Shown piece by piece: positions 55,426-63,700 of a stretch of 64,000 nt of DNA. The stretch spans positions 162,001 through 226,000 of the forward strand of contig JAYKKM010000174.1 in assembly GCA_035772405.1 (NCBI GenBank), read 5' to 3'. Made by a program: the position numbers and the translations under genes. Position 1 is the stretch's first letter. Each line of letters opens with the position of its first letter. This stretch comes from Chrysogorgia sp. JL179-B06. Lineage: Eukaryota > Cnidaria > Anthozoa > Scleralcyonacea > Chrysogorgiidae. The notes under the pieces were generated by a model. That model did no database searches and was not told the DNA's origin. It saw only the letters and a list, made by a program, of their open reading frames with translations.

Positions 55426-56268
55426 TCAATAGACTGTGTCGCACTCTTCCTCTGAGTCTGACTCAAAGACGAATTCCATCGCTGCGTTGGCTGTCTCACG
55501 CTTTGGCTTTGACTCGACCACCTTTGGCTTTGACTCTCGAAGGGGTAGGAGACGTTTCATCCTCGTCCCACTTGGCTCCACCACGACCTCGTGCAACTTG
55601 ACTTGCAAGGAGATGCGAGCGCCAACAAAGATAGACTCAATCTTCACTGCACCGTTTGCCCAGCAGTGTTTTCCCATGAGTGACTGAACCTCCACCGGGT
55701 TGTTGTCAGGGTCAAAGAACTGCGTGAGGAACTTGTCTTGCTTTTTGTGATAGATCAGTTTCGCATACAGCGTTGGACCACGACCGGGGACCCTTTGAAG
55801 AGTGGTTTTCCCAGTCTTCTTGTCCTCAACCTTCTCCGTCTTCCAATAGAGGGGGTTTAGTCCACCTTTGGACTTGGTGAGATCGCTGTGCTCCAATTCG
55901 AATCGGTCGATCTCTTCGCGGTTTTCGACCAAGTGGTCGATACAATTGTCGACAATGGCGTCAAAGGTGTTCACCCAGACTTCCTCTTCTTTTGTAGGAC
56001 CATCGCGGTTCCACAAACACAGGGGAAAGGTAAAACCAGTGACCTTGCCAGTCTCTTGACTCGTGTTCTCCGAGACTCCAAACGAATACAGGCGCTCAGT
56101 GGGGATGATGAGCTCACCCTCCGTCCCGTCCTCGTTGCGAGTGGAAATGTTGATTCTCTTGAACGTAAGCTTGCTGTCTGGGATCTCTCCCGAAACAGGG
56201 TCAGAAAAGATCATGTGTTCTTTTGGGTCGTAACCCTTTGCGGATGTTAGCTGCGTGTTCTCGGTCAT
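55426..56268 (-). CDS. Putative viral single-stranded-DNA-binding protein (280 aa)
   Basis: Mixed alpha/beta protein with LIIPTERLYSFGVSEN, then LCLWNRDGPT and later TLYAKLIYHK and a cationic stretch (GTRMKRLLPL). It ends in an acidic tail (FESDSEEECD). The SFGVSEN and LW-x-DGPT motifs with this length recall a nucleocytoplasmic large DNA virus family (DUF2738/DUF5871 type, which I associate with the ASFV ssDNA-binding protein CP312R), and acidic tails are typical of SSBs. It would coat DNA during protein-primed or strand-displacement replication. The family call is from memory of motifs. Confidence 0.5.
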   Translation of the reverse strand: MTENTQLTSAKGYDPKEHMIFSDPVSGEIPDSKLTFKRINISTRNEDGTEGELIIPTERLYSFGVSENTSQETGKVTGFTFPLCLWNRDGPTKEEEVWVNTFDAIVDNCIDHLVENREEIDRFELEHSDLTKSKGGLNPLYWKTEKVEDKKTGKTTLQRVPGRGPTLYAKLIYHKKQDKFLTQFFDPDNNPVEVQSLMGKHCWANGAVKIESIFVGARISLQVKLHEVVVEPSGTRMKRLLPLRESKPKVVESKPKRETANAAMEFVFESDSEEECDTVY

Positions 56269-56275
56269 TTTGTTC

Positions 56276-56407
56276 CTACTCCTCGCAACTCCTTAAGCCG
56301 TTTTCAATTTCGTCTTTGAGCCGCTCGGCCTTTTTCCGCAAACCCTTCAAGTACCTCTTCCAACCATCAGCCATCGCCTTTTTGACTCGAGGACGTGTGT
56401 CTATCAT
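56276..56407 (-). CDS. Basic micro-ORF (43 aa)
   Basis: ATG at 56405-56407, TAG at 56276-56278, 7 bp from the next start. The peptide is Lys/Arg-rich, with TRPRVKKAMADGWKRYL at the N terminus and a helical end. Small basic core-type peptides occur in adenovirus-like and Polinton-like virions, which is one possibility. The tight fit between its neighbours is the main evidence. Confidence 0.45.
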   Translation of the reverse strand: MIDTRPRVKKAMADGWKRYLKGLRKKAERLKDEIENGLRSCEE

Positions 56408-56431
56408 CTCCTTTCTCTTCTAAACTCTTTT

Positions 56432-57175
56432 TCAAGCAATGTCGTACTCTAGCATCATGCTCTTGTTGATCCTTGAGATGTCGTCCGCCTCCAAGAAACC
56501 TTTCACGACTCTCAGACCATAGATCTCGCCTGACGTGCCTTTCGTTCTTTCCGTGCTCGCGAAACGTTCGTTGAAGAATATGGACCCGAACGGAGCACCA
56601 ATACTCTTAGTGTTCGCGTTAAAGGCTGAGCGAAACAACACCGTGTCGTTCACGCGTAGGTGACTACCTTTCATCAACCAATGACAAGATACGAGATGTT
56701 TGTCGGTCCCTACAAGACCAGGGGGTAGCGTACAATTGTACTCCTTTACAGGCCACCCCCCACCGTACGATAGTCGATTAGTAAGCCCTATTTTGTAACC
56801 TATAAATTTGTCGTGACTCCCATTGTCGTTACCAACGACGTACCCGTAACCACCGGACGACGGGATAGCCAACAACTTGAAAACCATAAATATAGAGACA
56901 TTGGTGTTCATAAGCGCTGGACAGTCGAAGACCATTCTGTCATTAACCAAATTCTTCACAGCGTCACCGTCGACATTTACGGTGGGACTTTTGAGGAACG
57001 TGTTTTGATGAAGACGAGATGTCCCGTCTTCTATTTGCTCCACCTTGTTGCTTCCTCCAGCGGCGTTATGATAGGTCACCTTTGCGTTTTTAACGTTCAC
57101 ATTAAAAACGGTCTCATAAGGTGGTCGTTCGTCTTTCTCTCTCTTTGGTTCGTCGTGTCCAAGGTACAAGCTCAT
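56432..57175 (-). CDS. LamG/concanavalin-like jelly-roll protein (247 aa)
   Basis: ATG preceded by GTAGTAATAA. From about residue 85 the pattern is that of a LamG-like beta-sandwich: VSIFMVFKLLA, then GYGYVVGND, HLVSCHWLMKGSHLRVND and SGEIYGLRVVKGFLEADDI near the end. The last segment matches the usual final strand-helix of such domains. In phages and large viruses these modules usually bind glycans, so an attachment or fibre role is likely. It lies in the same minus-strand block as the 489-aa protein. Confidence 0.6.
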   Translation of the reverse strand: MSLYLGHDEPKREKDERPPYETVFNVNVKNAKVTYHNAAGGSNKVEQIEDGTSRLHQNTFLKSPTVNVDGDAVKNLVNDRMVFDCPALMNTNVSIFMVFKLLAIPSSGGYGYVVGNDNGSHDKFIGYKIGLTNRLSYGGGWPVKEYNCTLPPGLVGTDKHLVSCHWLMKGSHLRVNDTVLFRSAFNANTKSIGAPFGSIFFNERFASTERTKGTSGEIYGLRVVKGFLEADDISRINKSMMLEYDIA

Positions 57176-57181
57176 TTATTA

Positions 57182-57310
57182 CTACCGCCATTTTCTATAC
57201 ATGCTATCGATCAGGTTGAGAACCCTTTCCCACTCCTCCTCCGGAGTTGGTTTTTCGACTGGGAAGTAGTAGTTCACGAGCTCACTCACAAAAACTATGG
57301 TCATCATCAT
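57182..57310 (-). CDS. Micro-ORF (42 aa), acidic/aromatic
   Basis: Begins at the first of three consecutive ATGs (57308-57310) and ends at TAG 57182-57184, just before the LamG-like gene. It reads VFVSELVNYYFPVEK, then a Pro/Glu turn and a helix ending YRKWR. It fills the gap between two genes with 6-7 bp to spare on each side, which suggests a real gene. Function unknown. Confidence 0.45.
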   Translation of the reverse strand: MMMTIVFVSELVNYYFPVEKPTPEEEWERVLNLIDSMYRKWR

Positions 57311-57317
57311 CCTTTCT

Positions 57318-58787
57318 CTAAAGGAGAAATTTGCTCACTATCACTCCTACCAACACCTCCAACGAAACGGGGAGCAACGAAGTCAAAGGAGACGAAGTCG
57401 TTGGTGACGTTGGTGTGTTCGGAGGAGCAGGAGTCGTGGGGGGAGTCGTTGTGCCCTTTACTTTGACCTTTGTCGCGTCTCCCTTTGCTTTGACCTTTGC
57501 GTGGGGAAGTTTCTCTAAATGTTCACCACCACTAGAGTGAGTTTTCACCGCTTCCTCCTTTGGCTTTGGACTTGAGAAGTTGAGCCCGTCGTTGTACCCA
57601 AATTTCATGTTCGTCTCAGTTGACTCTCTGAGTAAATTGTTGTACCCTGGGATAGGTGTTTTCAACAAGACCATGCTTCGCGGTATCAACCACGTGTTTG
57701 GCGTGACTGCCATGTCCAACTTGACGTTCGTGTCCTTGATGGCTTTGTTCATGAGATTAATCCACACGCTAGGTGAATACTGGACGACTGCGTCTTCTAC
57801 GATGTTCCTAAAGACTTGTTGGACTTCGCGAGCGCTTGCACGACCACCGACGATCGACTGCTTTGCCTTTGCTTGCGCGCCGAGTAACGCGTACACGTAA
57901 ACTTCGATCGACTCGTTAAGAAGCTCCTGACCTAACTCCGTTATCCCGTTGCTCACTCTCGAACAATAGCGTTTGTAATCTCCTTGGATATCTTTGATGT
58001 CGTTAACCCAAGGTCCGCTCAGAGCGAGGTGAGACCTCAACACTCTCCAATCTGGTACGTACAATCTGAGAATATTGGCGATGTCAGGTCCGCTTTTGTC
58101 GAGACGAAACATCACCCTCCTCATGGTGAAATACACGTGGAATCTCATGAGACTTGTGATCTGCTTTGGGATGTCCGGGTTTGGTGTCAGGTTTTGCAAC
58201 GAGACTCCCGACCGGTACGTGGCGATGTACATCGCAGCGATAGCTTGGTAATAGCTTTTGGACAAAGTCCACACTGTGTTCACGTTGTCCCCGTCCGGAC
58301 CATCTAGAAAACGCTTCTTCGTGTCTATCACTATCTTGGGGAGACTGGACGAAAAGGAGTTCTTGTCGTCGACGTAGATGAGGAAGTTGTTGACCGGGTA
58401 GTTGAGCGTGTACGGAGGATACGTGACATCGGAAGTCCCAGCTCGCTCCGTATGGATAAGTTTCTGCACTGTTCCACCACTGTTCCAAATCCTCGGGAAG
58501 GACACGTTGTTGTGGAGCCACTTCCACATGCTTTGGTCGTCCTTGAACGTGTCGCTGGTAATGTCAGTCGAGACAATGTCGCTATTTCGAAAGTACACGT
58601 CCACTCTCGTTACGTCACCTTCTTGTGTTTGAACTGGGTCAAACTCGAACTTGTCCATCGTCGCGTATGGGTACCTTTTCAAAAGATCCGACCTTGCTTT
58701 CTGGACAGCGATCTTTGAGTTCTTGATCACCTTGTCGTAGTTCTTTCCATAGTACGCGCGTATCGCGGACTCTATTTGGCTCGTCAT
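57318..58787 (-). CDS. Large viral protein with Pro/Thr-rich stalk and C-terminal anchor (489 aa), unknown
   Basis: I chose ATG 58785-58787, preceded by CAAATAAA. The longer open frame upstream overlaps the divergent gene and lacks the motif. The N-terminal 350 residues look globular (QSMWKWLHNNVSFPRIWN, PPYTLNYPVNNFLIYVDD, FLDGPDGDNVNTVWTLSKSY, FHVYFTMRRVMFRLDKSG). Then come a charged linker with AKVKAKGDATKVKVKG, a Pro/Thr-rich stalk (TTPPTTPAPPNTPTSP) and a final hydrophobic VLVGVIVSKFLL. Stalk plus anchor suggests a surface or membrane-tethered virion protein. No catalytic motif seen. The family is not one I can name. Confidence 0.6.
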   Translation of the reverse strand: MTSQIESAIRAYYGKNYDKVIKNSKIAVQKARSDLLKRYPYATMDKFEFDPVQTQEGDVTRVDVYFRNSDIVSTDITSDTFKDDQSMWKWLHNNVSFPRIWNSGGTVQKLIHTERAGTSDVTYPPYTLNYPVNNFLIYVDDKNSFSSSLPKIVIDTKKRFLDGPDGDNVNTVWTLSKSYYQAIAAMYIATYRSGVSLQNLTPNPDIPKQITSLMRFHVYFTMRRVMFRLDKSGPDIANILRLYVPDWRVLRSHLALSGPWVNDIKDIQGDYKRYCSRVSNGITELGQELLNESIEVYVYALLGAQAKAKQSIVGGRASAREVQQVFRNIVEDAVVQYSPSVWINLMNKAIKDTNVKLDMAVTPNTWLIPRSMVLLKTPIPGYNNLLRESTETNMKFGYNDGLNFSSPKPKEEAVKTHSSGGEHLEKLPHAKVKAKGDATKVKVKGTTTPPTTPAPPNTPTSPTTSSPLTSLLPVSLEVLVGVIVSKFLL

Positions 58788-58809
58788 TTTATTTGTATCT
58801 CTAAATAAA
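58788..58809. promoter_or_regulatory. 22-bp divergent start region
   Basis: The two ATGs are separated only by these 22 bases, which read AAATAAA immediately before the start on both strands. There is no room for a conventional core promoter and 5' UTR for each gene within it, so transcripts must start inside the opposite gene or be essentially leaderless. Confidence 0.6.
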
Positions 58810-59502
58810 ATGGTAAAGCTATCGGTGTTCCTCGAGAACGGGAAAAAGACAATCGCGTTGAACAGGAGTTTGATTCTCCCAAGGGGTTCGTCCCTGACCG
58901 TAAAGTCGGCTAGCGTGTTTTGGGGCTTTAAAAACGTGGTCAAAGACCTCAACGACCACATTCTCTTCAACGGAGTGAAGCACACGATACCCGAGGGTTA
59001 CTGGACTTTTGGGGATCTCGCGACGCGCTTTGCGGACGACGAAGACGTGAAAATAACGCTCACACACAACGTGCATGACCATACGTGCACGCTAAAGACC
59101 CTCCGCCCAGCGAAGCTTTATAAGTTTGGCGAGCTGCTGGGTTTCCCGACAAACACCACAATGGGCGCGATAAAGTCGGTTAGTCCTAACAGGATTGACA
59201 TCAACCGCGGACTAAGATTTGTCGAAATTCATTGCGACACCCTTGTGGACGAGACAATCGACGTGTCGGGAAAACGGAGTAGTGTGATCGCTGTTTTACC
59301 CATCACATCGGAGACGACACTCAGCGGAAGCGTGACAAATTTCCAAACGGTCGAGTCAAGTGTTCCTATCCGAAGCGGCACGTACAACACCCTATCTTTT
59401 TACACCAAGACGAACGTGAGTGGGGTAGACAAGGTGGGAGACGTTCTGCTGGATATAAACATTTTCTCTAATAAAAAGGATGGACAACGATGTTATAACT
59501 GA
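58810..59502 (+). CDS. Penton/minor-capsid candidate, single jelly-roll-type (230 aa)
   Basis: Beta-rich throughout with regular short strands: LSVFLENGKKTIALN, EGYWTFGDLATRF, KLYKFGELLGFPTNTTMGA, DINRGLRFVEIHCD, VIAVLPITSETT and a final VGDVLLDINIF. A 220-250-residue all-beta protein placed next to integrase and capsid genes is what penton-base-like proteins of Polintons and virophages look like. Assignment is by size, secondary-structure feel and context. Its last 23 nt overlap the integrase gene in another frame. Confidence 0.5.
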   Translation: MVKLSVFLENGKKTIALNRSLILPRGSSLTVKSASVFWGFKNVVKDLNDHILFNGVKHTIPEGYWTFGDLATRFADDEDVKITLTHNVHDHTCTLKTLRPAKLYKFGELLGFPTNTTMGAIKSVSPNRIDINRGLRFVEIHCDTLVDETIDVSGKRSSVIAVLPITSETTLSGSVTNFQTVESSVPIRSGTYNTLSFYTKTNVSGVDKVGDVLLDINIFSNKKDGQRCYN

Positions 59503-60565
59503 GCAAAGTCTAAGGGACTTGTACTATGATCCTGTGACTGGTTACCAGAGCAGGGAGAGACTCTATCAAAAAGCGCTGGAGGAAGGACTAAACGTGAGCA
59601 GAAACTCGATTAAGGAGTGGCTGGAGACACAAGACACTTACACACGGTACAAGCCTGTCGCGAGGCGACACAAGTTTCGAAAGACGTGGGTGTCAGGTCT
59701 CGGTGAGCAAGTCCAACTCGACCTTGTTGACATGGGAAAACTCAAGGATAAGAACAATGGCTACTATTGGGTGTTAACCTGCGTGGAGATCCTCAGTCGC
59801 TTCGCCTTTGCTATCCCCGTGTACCGCAAAGACACGAGAAACATGTCGAAAGCCGTGGGCAAGTTGCTACGCCAGTTCCACGAGAGATTTGGGATCTACC
59901 CCAAGCTCGCGCAGTTTGATGACGGACTCGAGTTCTACAACGTAGGTGTGAAGAGACTGTTGGAGGAGCACGGGGTCACGTATTTCTCGACAAAGTCCGA
60001 CAAGAAGGCAGCTGTGGTGGAAAGGTTCAATAGGACTTTGAAGACAAGCATGTGGAAATACTTCTACAACAAGGGGACATACAAGTGGGTAGACATCCTG
60101 GACGATCTCGTCGCAAACTACAACAACACAAAGCACAGTAGCACTCTCGTGAAGCCAGCGAATGTGACCAAGGACAACGAGAGTCAGGTGTGGACGACAC
60201 TCTTTGGCCACGACTTTGGTGAGTTTCCTCTCCCAAAGTTTAGACTTGGGCAAAAGGTGAGAATAAGCAAGTACAAGAGTATTTTCACCAAAGGCTACGA
60301 AGCAAATTTCACAGAGGAGATCTTTTCCGTGAGCAAGGTGGTTCGTGGAGATCCAAATGTCTATGTTCTCAACGACGAGAGCGGGGAAGACGTTATCGGG
60401 ACTTTCTACGAGGAGGAGATGTCCGCTGTCGAAAAGACGGAGGACGCCACATATCGTGTGGATAAAGTTTTGAAGAGAAAGAAGAAAATGGTCTTGGTCA
60501 AGTGGGCTGGATACGACGCAAAGCACAACTCTTGGATCCCTGTGAGCGACGTGGAAAAATTGTAG
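59480..60565 (+). CDS. Retroviral-type integrase with C-terminal chromodomain (361 aa)
   Basis: Catalyses integration of the viral ends into host DNA. DDE core: Asp81 in QLDLVDM, Asp147 in QFDDGLEF, Glu181 in AAVVERFNRT. The order and spacing fit the rve fold. The N-terminal helices precede it. The C terminus (about 323-361) is a chromodomain (YRVDKVLKRKKKMVLVKW, then NSWIPVSDVEKL), as in Polinton integrases, probably directing insertion to marked chromatin. All three acidic residues are present, so it may be active. ATG preceded by CTAATAAAAAGG. Confidence 0.9.
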   Translation: MDNDVITEQSLRDLYYDPVTGYQSRERLYQKALEEGLNVSRNSIKEWLETQDTYTRYKPVARRHKFRKTWVSGLGEQVQLDLVDMGKLKDKNNGYYWVLTCVEILSRFAFAIPVYRKDTRNMSKAVGKLLRQFHERFGIYPKLAQFDDGLEFYNVGVKRLLEEHGVTYFSTKSDKKAAVVERFNRTLKTSMWKYFYNKGTYKWVDILDDLVANYNNTKHSSTLVKPANVTKDNESQVWTTLFGHDFGEFPLPKFRLGQKVRISKYKSIFTKGYEANFTEEIFSVSKVVRGDPNVYVLNDESGEDVIGTFYEEEMSAVEKTEDATYRVDKVLKRKKKMVLVKWAGYDAKHNSWIPVSDVEKL

Positions 60566-60576
60566 CTAAAGATAAA

Positions 60577-61746
60577 ATGGCTGAAGGAGGTGAAGACTTT
60601 GAGATGGAAGAAAGGTTCCCAGAGTACGATAATCTAGACACTGAAGATCTTGACACAAGGCTTTTTGAACTTAACGAGAGTCTACTGACTAGTGATGACC
60701 TATTAGTCACCGAACGGATCACGTATATCGATCGGCTTCTTTTAGGCAGAGACGTAGCGGAGACGAGTTTTGGTGGGACTGACCCAGCGAGCGACGTGTT
60801 TGTCCAAGTGGACAAGTATGTCCAAGACTCCCGTGAGGGAAAGAGAATTAGCCCTCACTCGGAGAGTATTATCGAGCTTAGGAATAGGACCACCGTCAGA
60901 GACGGGAAGGTGTTTTTCAAAGAGAGATTAAGATCCGGTGGGTATTCTACCGTTGAGAGAATAGTCCTCAATAGTGTCGACGGATCGTACGTCAAGAACA
61001 CGGCAAAAAGGAACGCGAGAGCCGTGTCACAATTTGAGAAACTCGTTGACTTTGCAGTGGGTGAGACGACCACGAGCGACGAATTACCAATGACTCCTGT
61101 CGTTGGTCAGGTGATGATACCAGAGGACGTTCTCAGAAGGCTTAGTGCGGAGGATAGGCGTGTGATCAACGGTGTGTTGAACCCGTCCAACACGATCTTA
61201 CCCGAGAGTAGAATAGGTGACCGAGGAGCTATTCAACTCATGATTGATGACTTTCGTGAGCGGAGTGACGCAAATCTTGAGTTAGCAAGAGATAGTGAAT
61301 CGTACGGCGACGCTAGAGTGCATTTCCAAAAGTCGTTCGACGAAGACGCGGTGGTGGACGCCTTCGAACGACAACGAGTTCTAGAGGAGACACGAGCGGG
61401 ACAGGAGAGGGATGTGACACGTCTTGAGAAATTCAAAGAGTGGATTAAGAAAAATGCGCTCTCTCTATCCGCAATAGGGATCACAGTGGCTGGACTAGTT
61501 ACCACCATCATTGTTGGAGCAAGAGGCGCTATTGCGAAAGGAGCTGGCGCTGCGTTGTCGTTTGCCAAGGTGGTAAAAAACGCAATTGAAAAATTGGGAC
61601 CATGGGCGGTGGGGCTCGCCAACTTTGTCTATTCTGTGTTGAAAGCGGGAGCGAGTGGAATTGCATGGCTTGCGCAGAATCTACTCGTCGTTGTTATCGC
61701 TCTGGTCTGGCTGGCTATGGAGTGGTATCGGAAAAACAGAAAGTGA
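60577..61746 (+). CDS. Viral protein with C-terminal hydrophobic domain (389 aa), unknown
   Basis: Start ATG follows GCTAAAGATAAA, 11 bp after the integrase stop. The first 270 residues are soluble and charged. A coiled segment (LEETRAGQERDVTRLEKF) leads into at least three hydrophobic stretches: LSLSAIGITVAGLVTTIIVG, GAAL-rich amphipathic helix, and IAWLAQNLLVVVIALVWLA, then a basic end. This resembles a membrane-inserting or membrane-lytic virion component. No family named. Confidence 0.55.
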   Translation: MAEGGEDFEMEERFPEYDNLDTEDLDTRLFELNESLLTSDDLLVTERITYIDRLLLGRDVAETSFGGTDPASDVFVQVDKYVQDSREGKRISPHSESIIELRNRTTVRDGKVFFKERLRSGGYSTVERIVLNSVDGSYVKNTAKRNARAVSQFEKLVDFAVGETTTSDELPMTPVVGQVMIPEDVLRRLSAEDRRVINGVLNPSNTILPESRIGDRGAIQLMIDDFRERSDANLELARDSESYGDARVHFQKSFDEDAVVDAFERQRVLEETRAGQERDVTRLEKFKEWIKKNALSLSAIGITVAGLVTTIIVGARGAIAKGAGAALSFAKVVKNAIEKLGPWAVGLANFVYSVLKAGASGIAWLAQNLLVVVIALVWLAMEWYRKNRK

Positions 61747-61779
61747 ATTTCGTCGAGAGGTTAGGGAGAGGACATAAAA

Positions 61780-62301
61780 ATGACCACAAGCGGAACGATC
61801 TACATGATATACAACACGGTTGACTCGGAGATTTACATTGGGTCTACACTCAAAACCGTAGAACAACGTCTCGCGAAGCACAAGACAGAGTCGAGAAGGT
61901 CGATTAATCGAAACATCAAATTGTACCGCAAAGCTCGCGAGATCGGATGGTACAATATGAGAATCTCCGAAATGGAGAAGCTACCTTGCTCTAACCTCGA
62001 GCTCAGAGTTCTGGAAGGATCATACATACAAAGAATGAAGCCTGAGCTAAACACATACAAGACCGGACTGTACTTCAACGAGTCTGGAGTGTTTGACGAG
62101 AAAAAGTATCAAAAAACGTACTACCAAACTAACACGGACAGTATCAAAGAATATCAAAAAGTGTACTACCAAACTAACAGCGAGACAATTTTAGAGAGGA
62201 CGAGAGCTAAAGTCGTCTGTGTGTGTGGTAGAGAGATTAGTCGCAGTGGCCTGTCAAAACATAAGAGGACTAGAGTTCACTTAGAAACCGTTGGCGAGTA
62301 G
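61780..62301 (+). CDS. GIY-YIG endonuclease with tandem repeat and zinc-binding tail (173 aa)
   Basis: N-terminal GIY-YIG domain: GTIYMIYNTVDSEIYIGST carries the two Tyr motifs, followed by the Arg of VEQRLAKH and the Glu in LRVLEGSYIQ. Then two copies of a short KxYQKxYYQTN repeat and a C-terminal CVCGREISRSGLSKHKRT, which looks like a C2H2-type zinc site. GIY-YIG nucleases of this size, with such repeats, occur in large DNA viruses and virophages. It likely cuts replication intermediates or competitor DNA. ATG preceded by GGACATAAAA. Confidence 0.8.
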   Translation: MTTSGTIYMIYNTVDSEIYIGSTLKTVEQRLAKHKTESRRSINRNIKLYRKAREIGWYNMRISEMEKLPCSNLELRVLEGSYIQRMKPELNTYKTGLYFNESGVFDEKKYQKTYYQTNTDSIKEYQKVYYQTNSETILERTRAKVVCVCGREISRSGLSKHKRTRVHLETVGE

Positions 62302-62311
62302 ACCTACAACT

Positions 62312-62336
62312 TTTCGTAACCTTGGTGGTTACGAAA
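62312..62336. terminator. Perfect 10-bp hairpin after the GIY-YIG gene
   Basis: TTTCGTAACC, loop TTGGT, then the exact inverse, 11 bp after the stop codon. Confidence 0.5.
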
Positions 62337-62355
62337 TCTTTGACACACTAATAAA

Positions 62356-62481
62356 ATGAACAGACTGACGAAGAAAGCCGGCGAGCTCAAAGTTGCGCTC
62401 GAGAAGTTTAGGGAGAACCTTTATCTCTTCATTGTGGGGGTATTATTTCTTATAAAAAATTTTTCTCGTAATAATAAATGA
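62356..62481 (+). CDS. Small single-span membrane protein (41 aa)
   Basis: ATG preceded by CACACTAATAAA. A basic amphipathic helix (LTKKAGELKVALEKF) is followed by NLYLFIVGVLFLI, a single span. The stop TGA overlaps the next gene's ATG (ATGA), so the two are probably expressed together. Size and overlap with the capsid gene suggest a virion-associated peptide. Confidence 0.5.
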   Translation: MNRLTKKAGELKVALEKFRENLYLFIVGVLFLIKNFSRNNK

Positions 62482-63698
62482 ACAAGAACCTGTCCCATCA
62501 CGCGAAGAAGACAAAATTGTCTGACATCGTGGGATCACGTACGCGACATGTCGTGACTATGAACCCGAATAAGGCCAACCCAGGGGAGTCTCTCTACATC
62601 AACATCCCCAAACTGAAACCAGACTCTTGTCTGGTACCAGGGAGTTTAAGCATCTTGTTCGACTTTAAGAACGCCAACGTCAAGAGCTGGTTTAATAACA
62701 ACCTGTCGAAACTTTTGCAAGACCGACTTACGATCAACATGGCTGGAGAGGTCGTCTACGACAATGTGGGCGAATCGACCATCGAGGTGTACAAGGACCT
62801 TTGGAAACCCAAGATTGTGCGCGACGAAATGGTCGAGGTAGGAATCGCAGGAGAGAATCTCCGAAAGCTAATCTCCAAGGACGATAGTGGCGCCTCGAGT
62901 GGAGACGCTACGAAAGTAGCTGACGCACTCGTCTACAGTGTGTTTGGAACAAAACAGAAGATCTCCCTCGACAAGATTTTGGGGGACTCTGGGTTATACG
63001 CTCCGTACGCAATGAGCAACAACCCACAATTTGTTATCACCCTACCCCAAGCTTCTGACATTATGGTTGCGCAATCTGGTAGCGCCGTTGGCGGATACTC
63101 TCTTGAGAGTTTGGAGCTAGAGTACGAGACCATCGACAATATGGATCTGGCCAGTGAGATCACCAACCACTATATGGTTGGACGATCGCTCCCGTACGAA
63201 CACGTCACACTATTGAAAAAGAGTCCTTGGGGAAAGGGGGAAACATTGGTCAACGAGAACATTAACCTCCCTCGAAAGCACATGAAAGCTGTGGTGATGT
63301 TGTTCACCAAGGCTGCGACCACAAACTCGGAGGAGTTCGTCTACCCCAATATCGACAACGTGAAAGTTACCATCGAAGGTGTCCCCAACGAGGTGTACAG
63401 TCAGGGGATCCCCAAGACGCGGTACTTCTCCGAAGCCGAACGCCTCTTTGGACAAGTTGACCAGAGCGTAACACATCGGAAATTCTACAAAGACAAGTTC
63501 GCGTTGGTGGTGGACTTGCGGAGCACAAGTGACCAAACGGTTCACGGGTCGGGGAAAAGGATCATGAACACGCAGAGTGGGGTCTTGCTGGAGATTACGA
63601 AACGGGCGACAGCCACCGACTTGATTTGCAACATTTTTGTGCTGTCGGACGCTCTGTTGAACATTACGTCGGGAAACCTCAAAAGTATCCAGTACTAA
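62478..63698 (+). CDS. Major capsid protein candidate (406 aa)
   Basis: All-beta-looking protein with a basic N-terminal arm (NKNLSHHAKKTKL), typical of capsid proteins that touch DNA. Strand-like segments include SLYINIPKLKPDSCLVPG, LTINMAGEVVYDN and KFALVVDLRSTSD, and a late GVLLEITK. It sits directly before the packaging ATPase, the usual MCP-ATPase pairing of the PRD1-adenovirus lineage. At 406 residues it is shorter than I expect for Polinton MCPs. Structural prediction would be needed to confirm a double jelly roll. ATG preceded by CGTAATAATAA. Confidence 0.6.
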   Translation: MNKNLSHHAKKTKLSDIVGSRTRHVVTMNPNKANPGESLYINIPKLKPDSCLVPGSLSILFDFKNANVKSWFNNNLSKLLQDRLTINMAGEVVYDNVGESTIEVYKDLWKPKIVRDEMVEVGIAGENLRKLISKDDSGASSGDATKVADALVYSVFGTKQKISLDKILGDSGLYAPYAMSNNPQFVITLPQASDIMVAQSGSAVGGYSLESLELEYETIDNMDLASEITNHYMVGRSLPYEHVTLLKKSPWGKGETLVNENINLPRKHMKAVVMLFTKAATTNSEEFVYPNIDNVKVTIEGVPNEVYSQGIPKTRYFSEAERLFGQVDQSVTHRKFYKDKFALVVDLRSTSDQTVHGSGKRIMNTQSGVLLEITKRATATDLICNIFVLSDALLNITSGNLKSIQY

Positions 63699-63700
63699 AG

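Noticed and set aside
57318..58985. Longer (555-aa) version of the minus-strand viral gene
   Set aside because: The extra 66 residues overlap the divergent 58810 gene and lack the AAATAAA motif that precedes the internal ATG at 58785-58787.
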